Source: Deltaproteobacteria bacterium | GTDB lineage: Bacteria > Myxococcota_A > UBA796 > SXON01 | Assembly (NCBI GenBank): GCA_947484175.1 | Contig: CANKOI010000003.1 | Location: 30,348 to 94,347, forward strand | Reading direction: 5' to 3' | DNA length: 64,000 nucleotides | Part shown: piece by piece, positions 37,767 to 46,300 of the stretch | How positions within the stretch are numbered: position 1 is the first letter of the stretch | How the letters are laid out: the number at the start of each line of letters is the position of its first letter | Notes under the pieces: model-generated | The model's database searches: none | What the model was told of the DNA's origin: nothing | Seen by the model: the letters and a program-made list of their open reading frames with translations, nothing else | Program-made: the position numbers and the translations under genes

Positions 37767-37997
37767 TCAGCCTCCGATCACCCGCGCCACGCAACGAACG
37801 ATCTCCTCCTCGTCAGGAAAGCTCCCCGCCGCCTTCCTCGCGACGATCGTGCCGTTCACCGCCACGGTGAAGATGCCGCTCGCCCCCTTGATGAGGGTGG
37901 CTTCGAGGCCGAGCTCCTCCCGCAGTACATCCACCGCCCGGGTGGCTCGCGGGAGGTAGTTTCAGGCCACGCAGTAGGTGATTTCGACCTTGTGCAT
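37767..37997 (-). CDS. SelW/Rdx-family selenoprotein (in-frame UGA = Sec at residue 12)
   Basis: From ATG 37997 the frame reads MHKVEITYCVA, then TGA at 37962-37964, then NYLPRATRAVDVLREELG and on to a stop at 37767-37769. The whole 76 residues fit the Rdx (SelW/SelT/SelH) thioredoxin-like family: strand, CxxU/CxxC, YLPRA helix, then a GASGIFTVAVNG strand pair and the helix EEIVRCVARVI. The motif is CVAU, so the UGA most likely encodes selenocysteine. A hairpin with SECIS features follows at once. The ribosome-binding site GGAG is five bases before the ATG. The gene starts 17 bases after rsgA on the same strand. These proteins are thought to be small redox proteins. Confidence 0.85.
37917..37955 (-). 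promoter_or_regulatory. Putative bacterial SECIS element
   Basis: Six bases after the in-frame UGA, the message can form ctcccgc/gcgggag (7 bp; 37949-37955 with 37917-37923). Above it is ccacc/ggtgg (37941-37945 with 37931-37935), capped by the five-base loop cgggc. The apical loop begins 21 bases after the UGA and has G at its second position. Both fit the bacterial SECIS pattern needed for SelB to deliver selenocysteine. The stem is also coding sequence. Confidence 0.72.
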
Positions 37998-38014
37998 TGG
38001 GACTCCGGGGGGTT

Positions 38015-38926
38015 TCAGATGCAGTCCTCGAGAAGTTTGCGATAACTCTCGAGCCGCTCCGACCAGTTTATCGTGTCGTCGGCCACGCAGCCCTCTTCGC
38101 CGAGGTGCAGGCAGTCGCGGTACCGGCACGCCAGCCCGACCAGCTCCGGAAAGTACCGGCGCAACTCCTGCCTTGGCAGATGTCCCACGCCGAACTCCCG
38201 GATGCCTGGTACGTCTACGATCGAGCCGCCCTCGGGGAGATCGTAGGCACGGGCGGCGGTGGTGGTGTGTCGCCCCCGCCCCCATGCGTCCAGATCGCCC
38301 ACGAGCGCCTCGGCACCCGGAACGAGCGCGCTCACCAGCGTGCTCTTGCCCACCCCGCTGTGCCCGAGGAGCACCGAAGAATGCCCGACCAGCGCGGCTC
38401 GCAGCTCCGGAACGCCTCTGCCGTCGACTGCCGAGACCAGAAACACCGGGTAGCCGAGCGCTTCGTACCGAGCGAGCCACTCGAGCACCTCCTCGGGCAT
38501 GCCCGTGTCGCACTTGTTCAGCGCGATCATCGGTGCCATCCCACCGGCCAACGCGGCCACGATCATCCGGTCCACAAGGCCGGGGCGGAACGGGGGGTCG
38601 GTGCTCGCCGTGACGATCACCAGTTGCTCTACGTTGCTCACCACGAGCCGGGTGCCGGCCGTCTCCCCGGTGCGCTCCAGCGTGGTCGACCGCGGCGCTG
38701 TCTCCACGACCACCTCCTCGGTCACTCGCACCCGGTCGGCCACCACGACCTTCGCGCCCCGGGTGGGCATCACCCGCAGCTCCCCGCGGGCGTTCCGCAC
38801 CCGCACCCACCGGCCCACTCGCTCGACCACCTCGAGCCACTCGCCGCCCCCCACCGCGGCGGCACGATCCCCCCGCCGGCTTCGCTTGGCACCCGGAATC
38901 CGGTCTTCGTCGCTGAACCGTGGCAT
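38015..38926 (-). CDS. rsgA: Ribosome small-subunit biogenesis GTPase RsgA
   Basis: RsgA is a circularly permuted GTPase that checks late 30S assembly. The 303-aa protein has an N-terminal OB-like domain, then the GTPase motifs in permuted order: NKCD (G4), then GHSGVGKSTL (G1), then DVPGIREFG (G3). A C-terminal zinc-binding segment, CRYRDCLHLGEEGC, follows. The ATG at 38926 gives the basic N-terminus seen in the family and is two bases after the stop of the barrel gene. The selenoprotein gene follows directly. Confidence 0.95.
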   Translation of the reverse strand: MPRFSDEDRIPGAKRSRRGDRAAAVGGGEWLEVVERVGRWVRVRNARGELRVMPTRGAKVVVADRVRVTEEVVVETAPRSTTLERTGETAGTRLVVSNVEQLVIVTASTDPPFRPGLVDRMIVAALAGGMAPMIALNKCDTGMPEEVLEWLARYEALGYPVFLVSAVDGRGVPELRAALVGHSSVLLGHSGVGKSTLVSALVPGAEALVGDLDAWGRGRHTTTAARAYDLPEGGSIVDVPGIREFGVGHLPRQELRRYFPELVGLACRYRDCLHLGEEGCVADDTINWSERLESYRKLLEDCI

Positions 38927-38928
38927 GC

Positions 38929-40053
38929 TCAGTGTACCGAGGCTTCGAAGGTGAGGGCGCCGGCCAGCTCCACCGGCTGGGCGCTGGACCACGGCGTGAG
39001 CGCGGAGCCCCGGAGCCGCAGGGCGGCCAGTGGGCTCCAATACCAGGTCAGGTCAACGTCCAACTCCGGCCCGAGCGCAACCCCGTCTACCCAGAAGTGG
39101 TGGGCCTCGGTGGTGAAGCGCAGGGAAGGGGCGAGGGTGGCGTCGAGGTCGAGGAAGGCGTCGCGGAGCACGCCCTCGCGTTCGAGGAGGCCGAGCCACC
39201 CCGCGTAGGTGTCGGTCGTGCCCAGCGGCCTCGTGAACCCGGGGTTCTCCTCGGTGCCCCTAGCCAGAACTCCAGCCCACAGGACCACCCGGCTCTCGTC
39301 GCCCATGGCGAACCCCGCTCGCCCCCTCGCGAGGAGGCCGGGGTGCGAGGAACCGTCCTGAAGGAGCGCTCCGGTGTCGAGCCGCACCCGGTTCAGCCCA
39401 GCGGTGGCCACCACCCCGCCCGTGAACGAGCCGCTCTCGCCGTCGTCGTAGAGCCGCAGCGCAGTGGCGGCCACCTCCCAGCGCCACACCGGGTTGTCGC
39501 GCCCGACCGCGAGACGCCCGGCCGCAAACGGGGTGCGGGGCAGCACCTCGGGGCCAGCGGCCACCGGTGCCGGACCGGAAGCCAGCCCCACCAGGCCGTC
39601 GAGGACCCAGGGGGAGGCGCGCAGGGTAGCGCGGCCTGCGAGGGGGAACCGGGCGTTGCCGCGTCGGTCGTCGGCTCCGATGAGGAGCCCGTCGTCGAAC
39701 TCCACACGTTGCACACCGGCCGTGGTCGTGATCCCGAGGGCCGAGCTGATGGGCGGGCTCCAGGAGAGCCACGCTTCGCCGATCTCCGCCCCGATCGAGC
39801 CCATTGCCGGCTCCGCGTCGAGGCCCCAGACCTTCGAGGCCTGCAGCGACAGGCGCGCCTTCAGCACCTTCCGTTCCACCTCCAACCCGCCGCGGGCGGC
39901 GACTCCGAAGGTTGCGGTACTCGCCGGCTCGATCTCCGCACCCACCCTGAGCTCCGCGAGGGGCACGCTGGTCAGCTCAGGCGCGCCGGCCCCCGGGCGG
40001 GCGCCGCTGGGGTCGCTGGCCATCGCTGAGAGGCTCAGAACCGCTGCGAACAC
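38929..40053 (-). CDS. Outer-membrane beta-barrel protein (porin-like)
   Basis: The 374-aa product has a short signal peptide from GTG 40053 (FAAVLSLSAMA|SD). The rest is amphipathic beta strands with alternating aromatic and small residues, ending in a barrel-like final strand (GALTFEASVH). The last residue is His rather than the usual Phe. No family was pinned down; alginate-export-like or general porin folds are possible. The start overlaps the end of the 803-aa lipoprotein gene by 19 bases, so the two are probably translated together and may work as a pair. Confidence 0.6.
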   Translation of the reverse strand: MFAAVLSLSAMASDPSGARPGAGAPELTSVPLAELRVGAEIEPASTATFGVAARGGLEVERKVLKARLSLQASKVWGLDAEPAMGSIGAEIGEAWLSWSPPISSALGITTTAGVQRVEFDDGLLIGADDRRGNARFPLAGRATLRASPWVLDGLVGLASGPAPVAAGPEVLPRTPFAAGRLAVGRDNPVWRWEVAATALRLYDDGESGSFTGGVVATAGLNRVRLDTGALLQDGSSHPGLLARGRAGFAMGDESRVVLWAGVLARGTEENPGFTRPLGTTDTYAGWLGLLEREGVLRDAFLDLDATLAPSLRFTTEAHHFWVDGVALGPELDVDLTWYWSPLAALRLRGSALTPWSSAQPVELAGALTFEASVH

Positions 40054-42446
40054 GCGGCCTCCGCGACGACCGGAAAGGGGGTGGCCCAGCGCACGAAACC
40101 GTCTTCGGGCAGGAGGTTGGGGTCTTGGCGGGCGTCGGGAGCGGCGAGGTCCCACGCGACGGCGCCTGCCACCGGGAACGTCGTGAGATCGAGGCGCGCA
40201 TACAAGGCACTCGGGCGGGCGTTGTCTCGGCCGATTCCCGCTTTGTGGATGCCGTGCGTGATGCCCGCCTCGGCGAAGGTGCCGGCGGGCGAGACGAACG
40301 CGCGGACGAGGTAGCGGTAGACGTAGTTGTTGCGGGCGAGCGCCTCGGCTTCGGTGAGGTGGGGACGAGAGAGGCCCGGGTCGAAGCCCACGGGGTCCCA
40401 CGCGAAGGCGAAGCCTCGCAAGGAACCTGCGGCGGCCTCGAGGTCGCCCGAGGCGGTCTGTCCGAGCACCTGCCAGTCCGGGGAGGGCGCGTGCGGCTGG
40501 CGCGGGAGCGCCTCGACCGCTTCGACGGTGGCGCGGTTGCAGTGCAGGCTGGCGCGGGCTTCGGCGTCGCTGATGCCGCGCAGCGCGGCGGTGCTTCGAT
40601 CCTCTGCGGGGTCGAGACGCGGCGGAGCGGGGAGGGCGCGGTCCCAGGCGGCAACGCTGCTGAGTCCGCTGGAAGCGCCGTCGACGATGGCTAGGTCGAG
40701 GACCACCGAGACGCCCCCTTCGGGCCTCGTGGTGCGACCGTGCCGAAGCGTGGGGCCGCGGTTGTCGAAGTCGTTGCACAGGCCGCCGAGAATGGTTGAC
40801 TGAACGACGATGGAGTCGGTACCGCTGATCTCGGCGCCCAGCTCCAAGCCGGCCAAACAGAGGCCCTCCTCCGCCCGGGCCGTGGTGTCGATCTCAAAGC
40901 CCTGGAGCACGACTCCCGCCCCGGGAGCGATCGACGCCGGGAGGGGAACGTTCACCCGGTACGCGGGGCGCGCCGCCTCCATGAGCTCGGCCACCGACGG
41001 GTTCTCGCGCTCGCGGTCGCGCGGCACGACGGTAAGGCGCACTCGGTAGCGGGTGAACCGCAGGCCCGGCACGGTTGCGTAGTCGGTCAGCGCGACGGCC
41101 TGGCGGTTGCGGCCGATGGTGCTCCTCGGCAGGAGTCCGCGCGCCCACATCCCGAGTGAGCCGCCCACCTCGACCTGCCAGCGCCCGCCCAACGCACGGG
41201 TCCAGGCGCCGGGCTTTCCGGCCGGGTCGTGCGCGAGGGCGAGCGCGAGGTGGGAGAGCCGGTGGTCGCGGGCGAACCACCGGAAGTCAAATCCGTTCAG
41301 GCCGAGCGCCAGCGGGGCGCTGAGCGGCTCCACGCCGAGCAGTCCGGCCCAGGCCCCGGTCGGAGGAGCCGGCGTGGGCACGGAGAGAACGGTGGCGTTC
41401 GGCCGCCATGGCGAACCGGCCTCGGCGTCGTTGTCGAAGAGCACCAGGGCGCGCACGTCATCCGGGTCGGGCGCGCGTGCGAGTACGGTCAGCGCCGAAG
41501 GGCGGTCGCGAAAGCTCTCGCGGATGGGTACGGGCACCAACAGGGCGCCGTCTGCCCGCCACACCCGCCCGCCAAACGCCGCCTCCGTGTCGTAGCCGTG
41601 GCTGTCCCACGCCGAGACCGCGTAGACCACTCCCTCGTGGGCGCTCAGCCCGGTGAGCCCCTCGGCGGCGCCAAGGCTGTGCTCGGGGCTCACCTCCGCA
41701 GCGACCCCGAGGGTAGCTGCCTGCCCGCTGCGAGCTAGGCCGAGCGCATAACTGAGCAGTTTTACGGTCGGGCCCGCACAGCGCCCCACGCCCACGTACA
41801 CGAGGTCGCGCTGGTCGTCCCATGCGAGGCCCTCCACGAGCAGATCGTCGTTGCAGTTCGCACGCCCCCAGTCGCTCAACGAGTCCCGCAGGCGCGTGAT
41901 CTCCGGCAAGTCCTGCTCGTACCACTCTCCTTCGCGGCGCTGGAGTACGAACAGCCGCTCCGTTTGTCGGCGAGATCGGGCCACCTGCTCCCGGCGGAAG
42001 CCCGTTCGGCGGCCCACCGTGCTGTACTTGGTCACCCCCAGCACCCGCTCGGGACCGTACGCGGCGAGGTCCTCCACATCGAAGGGAGCGCCCACCCCGC
42101 GGGTGCGTTCGATCCAGTGGACCGGCTGCGCGTGGAGCACAACCTTGGCGCGGAAGTTGCGGGCGTCGCACCTCGCTGTGGGGTGCTCGGCGCAGTCCTC
42201 GCGTCCATCGCGCAGCGGGAGCACGTCGAGGAGCGCGGAGGCATCGACCGCGCGGTCGGGCTGCGGCACCCAGAGCTGCGAGGCCTCCCCTTCGGCCACC
42301 ATCACCACTCTTCCGTCAGGCAGCGAGGCGAGACCGCTCAGCTCCAGCGGTCTGGCCTGCCGGCCTTCGGGCTCGAGGCTGAGCAAGGGGTAGGAGCGAT
42401 ACTGGGCGCAACCGGCGAGGAGAATGGCCACCGAGGCGATGCGCAC
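40035..42446 (-). CDS. Large lipoprotein of unknown function
   Basis: The start is GTG at 42446. The signal RIASVAILLAGC has a lipobox with Cys13, so the 803-aa protein should be an outer-membrane or periplasmic lipoprotein. The first 380 residues contain strand-turn units such as LASLPDGRVVMVAEGE, GLAWDDQRDLVYVGVG and GLSAHEGVVYAVSAW, which suggest a beta-propeller. The C-terminal half is mixed and has paired Cys. No catalytic motif is seen. It overlaps the barrel gene downstream, so a lipoprotein-barrel partnership is plausible but inferred. Confidence 0.6.
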   Translation of the reverse strand: MRIASVAILLAGCAQYRSYPLLSLEPEGRQARPLELSGLASLPDGRVVMVAEGEASQLWVPQPDRAVDASALLDVLPLRDGREDCAEHPTARCDARNFRAKVVLHAQPVHWIERTRGVGAPFDVEDLAAYGPERVLGVTKYSTVGRRTGFRREQVARSRRQTERLFVLQRREGEWYEQDLPEITRLRDSLSDWGRANCNDDLLVEGLAWDDQRDLVYVGVGRCAGPTVKLLSYALGLARSGQAATLGVAAEVSPEHSLGAAEGLTGLSAHEGVVYAVSAWDSHGYDTEAAFGGRVWRADGALLVPVPIRESFRDRPSALTVLARAPDPDDVRALVLFDNDAEAGSPWRPNATVLSVPTPAPPTGAWAGLLGVEPLSAPLALGLNGFDFRWFARDHRLSHLALALAHDPAGKPGAWTRALGGRWQVEVGGSLGMWARGLLPRSTIGRNRQAVALTDYATVPGLRFTRYRVRLTVVPRDRERENPSVAELMEAARPAYRVNVPLPASIAPGAGVVLQGFEIDTTARAEEGLCLAGLELGAEISGTDSIVVQSTILGGLCNDFDNRGPTLRHGRTTRPEGGVSVVLDLAIVDGASSGLSSVAAWDRALPAPPRLDPAEDRSTAALRGISDAEARASLHCNRATVEAVEALPRQPHAPSPDWQVLGQTASGDLEAAAGSLRGFAFAWDPVGFDPGLSRPHLTEAEALARNNYVYRYLVRAFVSPAGTFAEAGITHGIHKAGIGRDNARPSALYARLDLTTFPVAGAVAWDLAAPDARQDPNLLPEDGFVRWATPFPVVAEAACSQRF

Positions 42447-42479
42447 GCTCCACGGTAACCGTTGCGGCGGTGCGGGTGC

Positions 42480-43625
42480 TCAAACCTCCAGCAGCATCCG
42501 CTCCGGATGTTCGAGGCACTCCTTGATCCGCACCAGGAACCCGACCGCTTCACGGCCGTCGAGCAGCCGGTGGTCGTACGATACCGCCACGTACATCATC
42601 GGTCGCACCACGATGGCATCGTTCACCACCACGGCCCGCTTCTGGATCGTGTGCATTCCGAGGATGGCCACTTGGGGCGGGTTGAGGATCGGGGTGCTCA
42701 GCAGGGAGCCAAAGGTACCCCCGTTGCTGATCGTGAAGGTGCCGCCGCTCAGATCGTCGGCGCCGAGCTGGTTGTTGCGAGCGCGCTCCCCAAAGGCGGC
42801 GATGGCCTTCTCGGTGTCGGCGAAACCGAGGCGGTCCGCGTCGCGGATCACGGGCACCACGAGGCCGCGGGGGCCGCTCACCGCCACGCCCACGTGCCAG
42901 TAGTGCTTGTAGACGATGTCGGTGCCGCGGATTTCCGCGTTGGCCGCCGGGAAGGCCTTCAGCGCGTCGATCGACGCCTTCACGAAGAATGACATCAGGC
43001 CCAGCTTGATGCCGTACTTCTTTACGAAACGCTCCTGGTTGGACTCGCGCAATGCGAGCACGGCGCTCATGTCGATTTCGTTGAACGTCGTAAGGATGGC
43101 GGCGGTGCTCTGGGCCTGGACCAGGCGTTCGGCGATTCGCCGCCGGATCGACGACATGGGCACCACCTCCTCGGCAGGCGGCGCGGAGGATGCGGCCGGG
43201 GCTCTCAGCGCACTCGCGCGCGCCACATCGCCGCGGGTGACGCGGCCACCGGCCCCACTGGCGCTGACCTCGTCGGGGCGCACGCCCGCCTCGGCCATCG
43301 CGGACCGCACCGCCGGCCCCAGCTTGGGCCGGACTTCGGCGGCGATGCCATTGGCGGCGAGGGGGGGCGCGGCCGCCTCGGGGGCTGTGCCCGGCTCGAT
43401 GCGAGCCAGCGTGGCGCCGATCGGCAGCTCGTCGCCCACTGCGGCGAGGTGCTCCAACAGCCTGCCAGAAACGGGGGAGGGCACCTCGACGGTGGCTTTG
43501 TCGGAGTCGAGCGACACGATCGGCTCGTCGACCTGCACCCAGCTTCCCGGCGCCTTCAGCCACTTGGCCACGATGGCGCTCTGCACCGACTCCCCCAAGG
43601 AGGGGACTGCCAACTCGACCGACAT
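42480..43625 (-). CDS. sucB: 2-oxoglutarate dehydrogenase E2 (dihydrolipoyl succinyltransferase)
   Basis: SucB transfers succinyl groups to CoA in the 2-oxoglutarate dehydrogenase complex. The 381-aa protein has a lipoyl domain (LDSDKATVEVPSP, with the lipoylated Lys), an Ala/Pro-rich linker, an E1/E3-binding domain (SASGAGGRVTRGDV) and the catalytic acyltransferase core ending YDHRLLDGREAVGFL, with His and Asp. It is shorter than the usual about 400 aa because of short linkers. The E1 (sucA) and E3 (lpd) genes are not adjacent, which is unusual; they may lie elsewhere. A branched-chain E2 is less likely given the core sequence. Confidence 0.92.
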   Translation of the reverse strand: MSVELAVPSLGESVQSAIVAKWLKAPGSWVQVDEPIVSLDSDKATVEVPSPVSGRLLEHLAAVGDELPIGATLARIEPGTAPEAAAPPLAANGIAAEVRPKLGPAVRSAMAEAGVRPDEVSASGAGGRVTRGDVARASALRAPAASSAPPAEEVVPMSSIRRRIAERLVQAQSTAAILTTFNEIDMSAVLALRESNQERFVKKYGIKLGLMSFFVKASIDALKAFPAANAEIRGTDIVYKHYWHVGVAVSGPRGLVVPVIRDADRLGFADTEKAIAAFGERARNNQLGADDLSGGTFTISNGGTFGSLLSTPILNPPQVAILGMHTIQKRAVVVNDAIVVRPMMYVAVSYDHRLLDGREAVGFLVRIKECLEHPERMLLEV

Positions 43626-43677
43626 TCATCTCTCCACCGGCAGGCGCTGCTAACCCACCGAACCCGCCCCCGCGGCC

Positions 43678-44253
43678 CTACACCCCGCCCGCCCGCACCA
43701 ACGCAAGGCTCGCGATGTCGCGCAGCGTCAGGCGCCAGCGGTCCCAGGGGCGCCCCCAAGCCGGGGAGACGACCGGCCAGGGGCGCGGATCGGGAAACCC
43801 GACGGTGCGCGCAAGGCGTAAGGCCCTGGCGAGGTGGAAGGGTTCGGTGACGAGCAACACCCGGTCGGCGGTGGGGAGCAGTCCGCGGGCGAACAGGAGG
43901 TTCCCGTGGGTGTTCCGACTCTTCTCTTCGAGGAGGATCGCGGAGTCGGGTACGTTGGCAGCAAGCAGCAAGCGGCGCGTGACCACGGCCTCGCCGGGAG
44001 GCTGGCGGTGATGCGCGCCGGTGGCCACCACCACGGGGGCGCGTCCTTCGTGAAAGAGCATGGCGGCCGCCGCCGCCCGCGCCCTCAAGGAGCCCGAGGG
44101 CTCGCCGTCCGGGAGGACAAGCGCCCCCAGAACGATGATGGCGTCGGCCTTTCCATCGTCCCCCGCCATGTGGGTGCCGTGGATCACCTCCTGAGCGGCG
44201 GCGGAGAGTTCGCGGACCGCTCGGAAGGGGAGTCCTGGGTCCCAGCGCCTCAC
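43678..44253 (-). CDS. YdcF-like protein (DUF218 domain)
   Basis: The 191-aa protein has the DUF218 pattern: DAIIVLGALVLPDG near the start, ARAAAAAMLFHEGRAPVVVATGA, then EEKSRNTHGNLLFAR and VLLVTEPFHLARALRLA. Such proteins (YdcF, SanA, ElyC) act in envelope or vancomycin-resistance-related processes; the reaction is not established. There is no signal peptide or membrane helix, unlike SanA or ElyC. GTG at 44253 overlaps the upstream stop (GTGA), which decides it over GTG 44277. Confidence 0.75.
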   Translation of the reverse strand: MRRWDPGLPFRAVRELSAAAQEVIHGTHMAGDDGKADAIIVLGALVLPDGEPSGSLRARAAAAAMLFHEGRAPVVVATGAHHRQPPGEAVVTRRLLLAANVPDSAILLEEKSRNTHGNLLFARGLLPTADRVLLVTEPFHLARALRLARTVGFPDPRPWPVVSPAWGRPWDRWRLTLRDIASLALVRAGGV

Positions 44254-44804
44254 GACGGCGGGCGCCGCAGATACCACGCGGCTCCGCCGAGGCCGGCCAA
44301 CACGAGGAGTACCGGCACGACCGCCTGAGCGGCGCGAGAGTCGGGTTCCTCTGCCGGGGGCGCAATCGAGGAGGTGGGGAGGGGGCGGTCAAGCAGCGCG
44401 ACCTGTTCGCGATCACCCGGCTTCAAGCGGCCGTCAGTGTACGTCGGCGCCGGCTGGTACCAGGCGAACTGGCTGAAGACGGCGTGGTGCTCCGGAACGG
44501 GGCTCTGGCGGCCTCGCCGAGCGCGCACGCCGTCGGCCAGAAAGCGCAGGTCGGCGGGCACGAGTTGGACGACGTGCAGGGGGTCGAAGGGCTGGTCGGC
44601 TCGCTGGAGCATCCACAGCGCCAACGCGCGACTCAGACGAGGGTCGGCGGGGGTTTCGTAGAGCGCCAGCACCAGCCGGCTGCCACCGGCGCTGTCGGCG
44701 GTCAGGCAGTCGTAGCTGTCGCGCCTGCCCTGGTCGCGTACGCCCGCCACCGCGGCGTCGAGGCTGCACTCCGCCCCGGCGAGGGAAGCGAGGAGGAGGA
44801 TCAT
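44250..44804 (-). CDS. Exported protein with C-terminal membrane anchor, unknown
   Basis: The 184-aa protein has a signal peptide (MILLLASLAGA|ECS), a central domain with two Cys (ECSLDAAV, YDCLTADS), a Pro-rich stalk (RPLPTSSIAPPAEEP) and a C-terminal membrane helix followed by LRRPPS. The topology is an outside domain tethered to the inner membrane. No family is recognised. The start overlaps the glpK stop and the end overlaps the YdcF-like gene, so three genes form one overlapping operon. Confidence 0.6.
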   Translation of the reverse strand: MILLLASLAGAECSLDAAVAGVRDQGRRDSYDCLTADSAGGSRLVLALYETPADPRLSRALALWMLQRADQPFDPLHVVQLVPADLRFLADGVRARRGRQSPVPEHHAVFSQFAWYQPAPTYTDGRLKPGDREQVALLDRPLPTSSIAPPAEEPDSRAAQAVVPVLLVLAGLGGAAWYLRRPPS

Positions 44805-46267
44805 GCCTTTGCCACGGCGCTTGCCCAACGGGACCGTTGGTTCACCCGTTCGGTCCCGGACATGGCCGGCACGAAGCGTCGGTCCTCAGCCCAGGCTTCG
44901 GTCACGGCCGCCGGGGAGGACCAGAAGCCGACGCCGAGACCGGCGAGGTAGGCGGCCCCCATCGCTGTCGTCTCGAGGTTCGTGGGGCGAACGCAGGTGA
45001 CCCCGAGCACGTCGGACTGAAACTGCATCAACAGGTTGTTTCGCGCCGCGCCCCCATCCACTCGCAGTTCGGTGAGCGGGCTGCCCGCGTCGGTGGCCAT
45101 CGCATCGAGGAGGTCGGTGATCTGGAGCGCGATGCTGTCGAGGACCGCACGCGCGAGGTGGGCGCGCGTGCTGCCGCGCGAGAGCCCCACGATGACGCCG
45201 CGGGCGTCGGGGCGCCAGTGGGGCGCGCCCAGCCCCGCGAGCGCCGGCACGAAGCTCACGCCGCCGCTATCGGGCACCGAGGCGGCGAGCGTCTCCACTT
45301 CGGCGCTGGTCTGGATGATGCCGAGGCCGTCTCGAAGCCACTGCACGGCGGCGCCCGCGATGAACGCGCTGCCTTCCAACGCGTAGGTGGTGCGCCCGCC
45401 GATTCGCCATCCCACGGTGGTGAGCATCCCGGTGTGGCTGGGAACGGCCTGCTCGCCGGTGTTGAGCAGGAGGAAGGCGCCCGTGCCATAGGTGCACTTG
45501 GCCATGCCGCGGGCGAAGCAGGCCTGGCCGAACAGCGCGGACTGCTGGTCGCCCGCGATGCCCGCCACGGGGATGCCGTCGGGCAGAAAGCCGACGCCGC
45601 GGGTGGTGCCGATCACGGCGTCGTTGTCGATGACACGAGGCAGGCAGGCGGCCGGTACGCCGAACCGGGCGCACAATTCCTCATCCCACTGCAAGCGGTG
45701 GATGTCGAACAGGAGCGTGCGGGAGGCGTTGCTGGTGTCCGTGACGTGTTCGCCCGTGAGCCGGTGCGCCACGAAGCTGTCGACGGTGCCGTAGCGGAGT
45801 TGGCCGGAGGCGGCCCCGGCGGCCACTCCCGGGCGGTGCTGGAGCATCCACTCCGCCTTGGTGCCGGAGAAGTAGGGGTCGAGCACGAGCCCCGTGCGCG
45901 CCCGGAACAGCTCCTCGAGCCCCTGTCGACGCAGCTCCTCGCACCGATCCGCGGTGCGCCGATCCTGCCATACGAGCGCCCGCCCCGCCGGCGCGCCCGT
46001 CGACCCATCCCAGAACAGGCTCGTCTCTCGCTGGTTGGTGATGCCGATGGCTGCGATCCGGTCGGGGTCGATGCCTTCCAGCGCGGCGGTCACCGCGAGC
46101 CGAATGCTCGTCCAAATTTCGTCCGCGTCATGCTCCACGAGCCCCGGCGCCGGGAAGTAGTTGGGGAACTCGACGCTATGGCTGGCGGCCACGCGGCTGT
46201 CGCGGGTGACCAGCACCGCCGTGGTGCCGGTCGTACCCTGGTCGATGGCAAGGATGAGGTCGTGCAT
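44801..46267 (-). CDS. glpK: Glycerol kinase
   Basis: GlpK phosphorylates glycerol to glycerol-3-phosphate. The 488-aa protein has the FGGY-kinase hallmarks: DQGTTGTTAVLV phosphate loop at the start, NQRETSLFWD, YGTGAFLLLNTG, and GGAARNNLLMQFQSDVLG near the end. The length and start (MHDLILAIDQG) match the family. Neither a glycerol facilitator nor glpD is adjacent; instead it heads an overlapping trio with an exported protein and a YdcF-like protein. Confidence 0.95.
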   Translation of the reverse strand: MHDLILAIDQGTTGTTAVLVTRDSRVAASHSVEFPNYFPAPGLVEHDADEIWTSIRLAVTAALEGIDPDRIAAIGITNQRETSLFWDGSTGAPAGRALVWQDRRTADRCEELRRQGLEELFRARTGLVLDPYFSGTKAEWMLQHRPGVAAGAASGQLRYGTVDSFVAHRLTGEHVTDTSNASRTLLFDIHRLQWDEELCARFGVPAACLPRVIDNDAVIGTTRGVGFLPDGIPVAGIAGDQQSALFGQACFARGMAKCTYGTGAFLLLNTGEQAVPSHTGMLTTVGWRIGGRTTYALEGSAFIAGAAVQWLRDGLGIIQTSAEVETLAASVPDSGGVSFVPALAGLGAPHWRPDARGVIVGLSRGSTRAHLARAVLDSIALQITDLLDAMATDAGSPLTELRVDGGAARNNLLMQFQSDVLGVTCVRPTNLETTAMGAAYLAGLGVGFWSSPAAVTEAWAEDRRFVPAMSGTERVNQRSRWASAVAKA

Positions 46268-46300
46268 GGGGGCCTGCTTATCGAGCGCGGAGGAGGGCGG

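Noticed and set aside
37962..38840. 292-aa minus-strand frame ending at the TGA
   Set aside because: Most of it is the wrong frame of rsgA; only its last 12 codons belong to the start of the selenoprotein gene.
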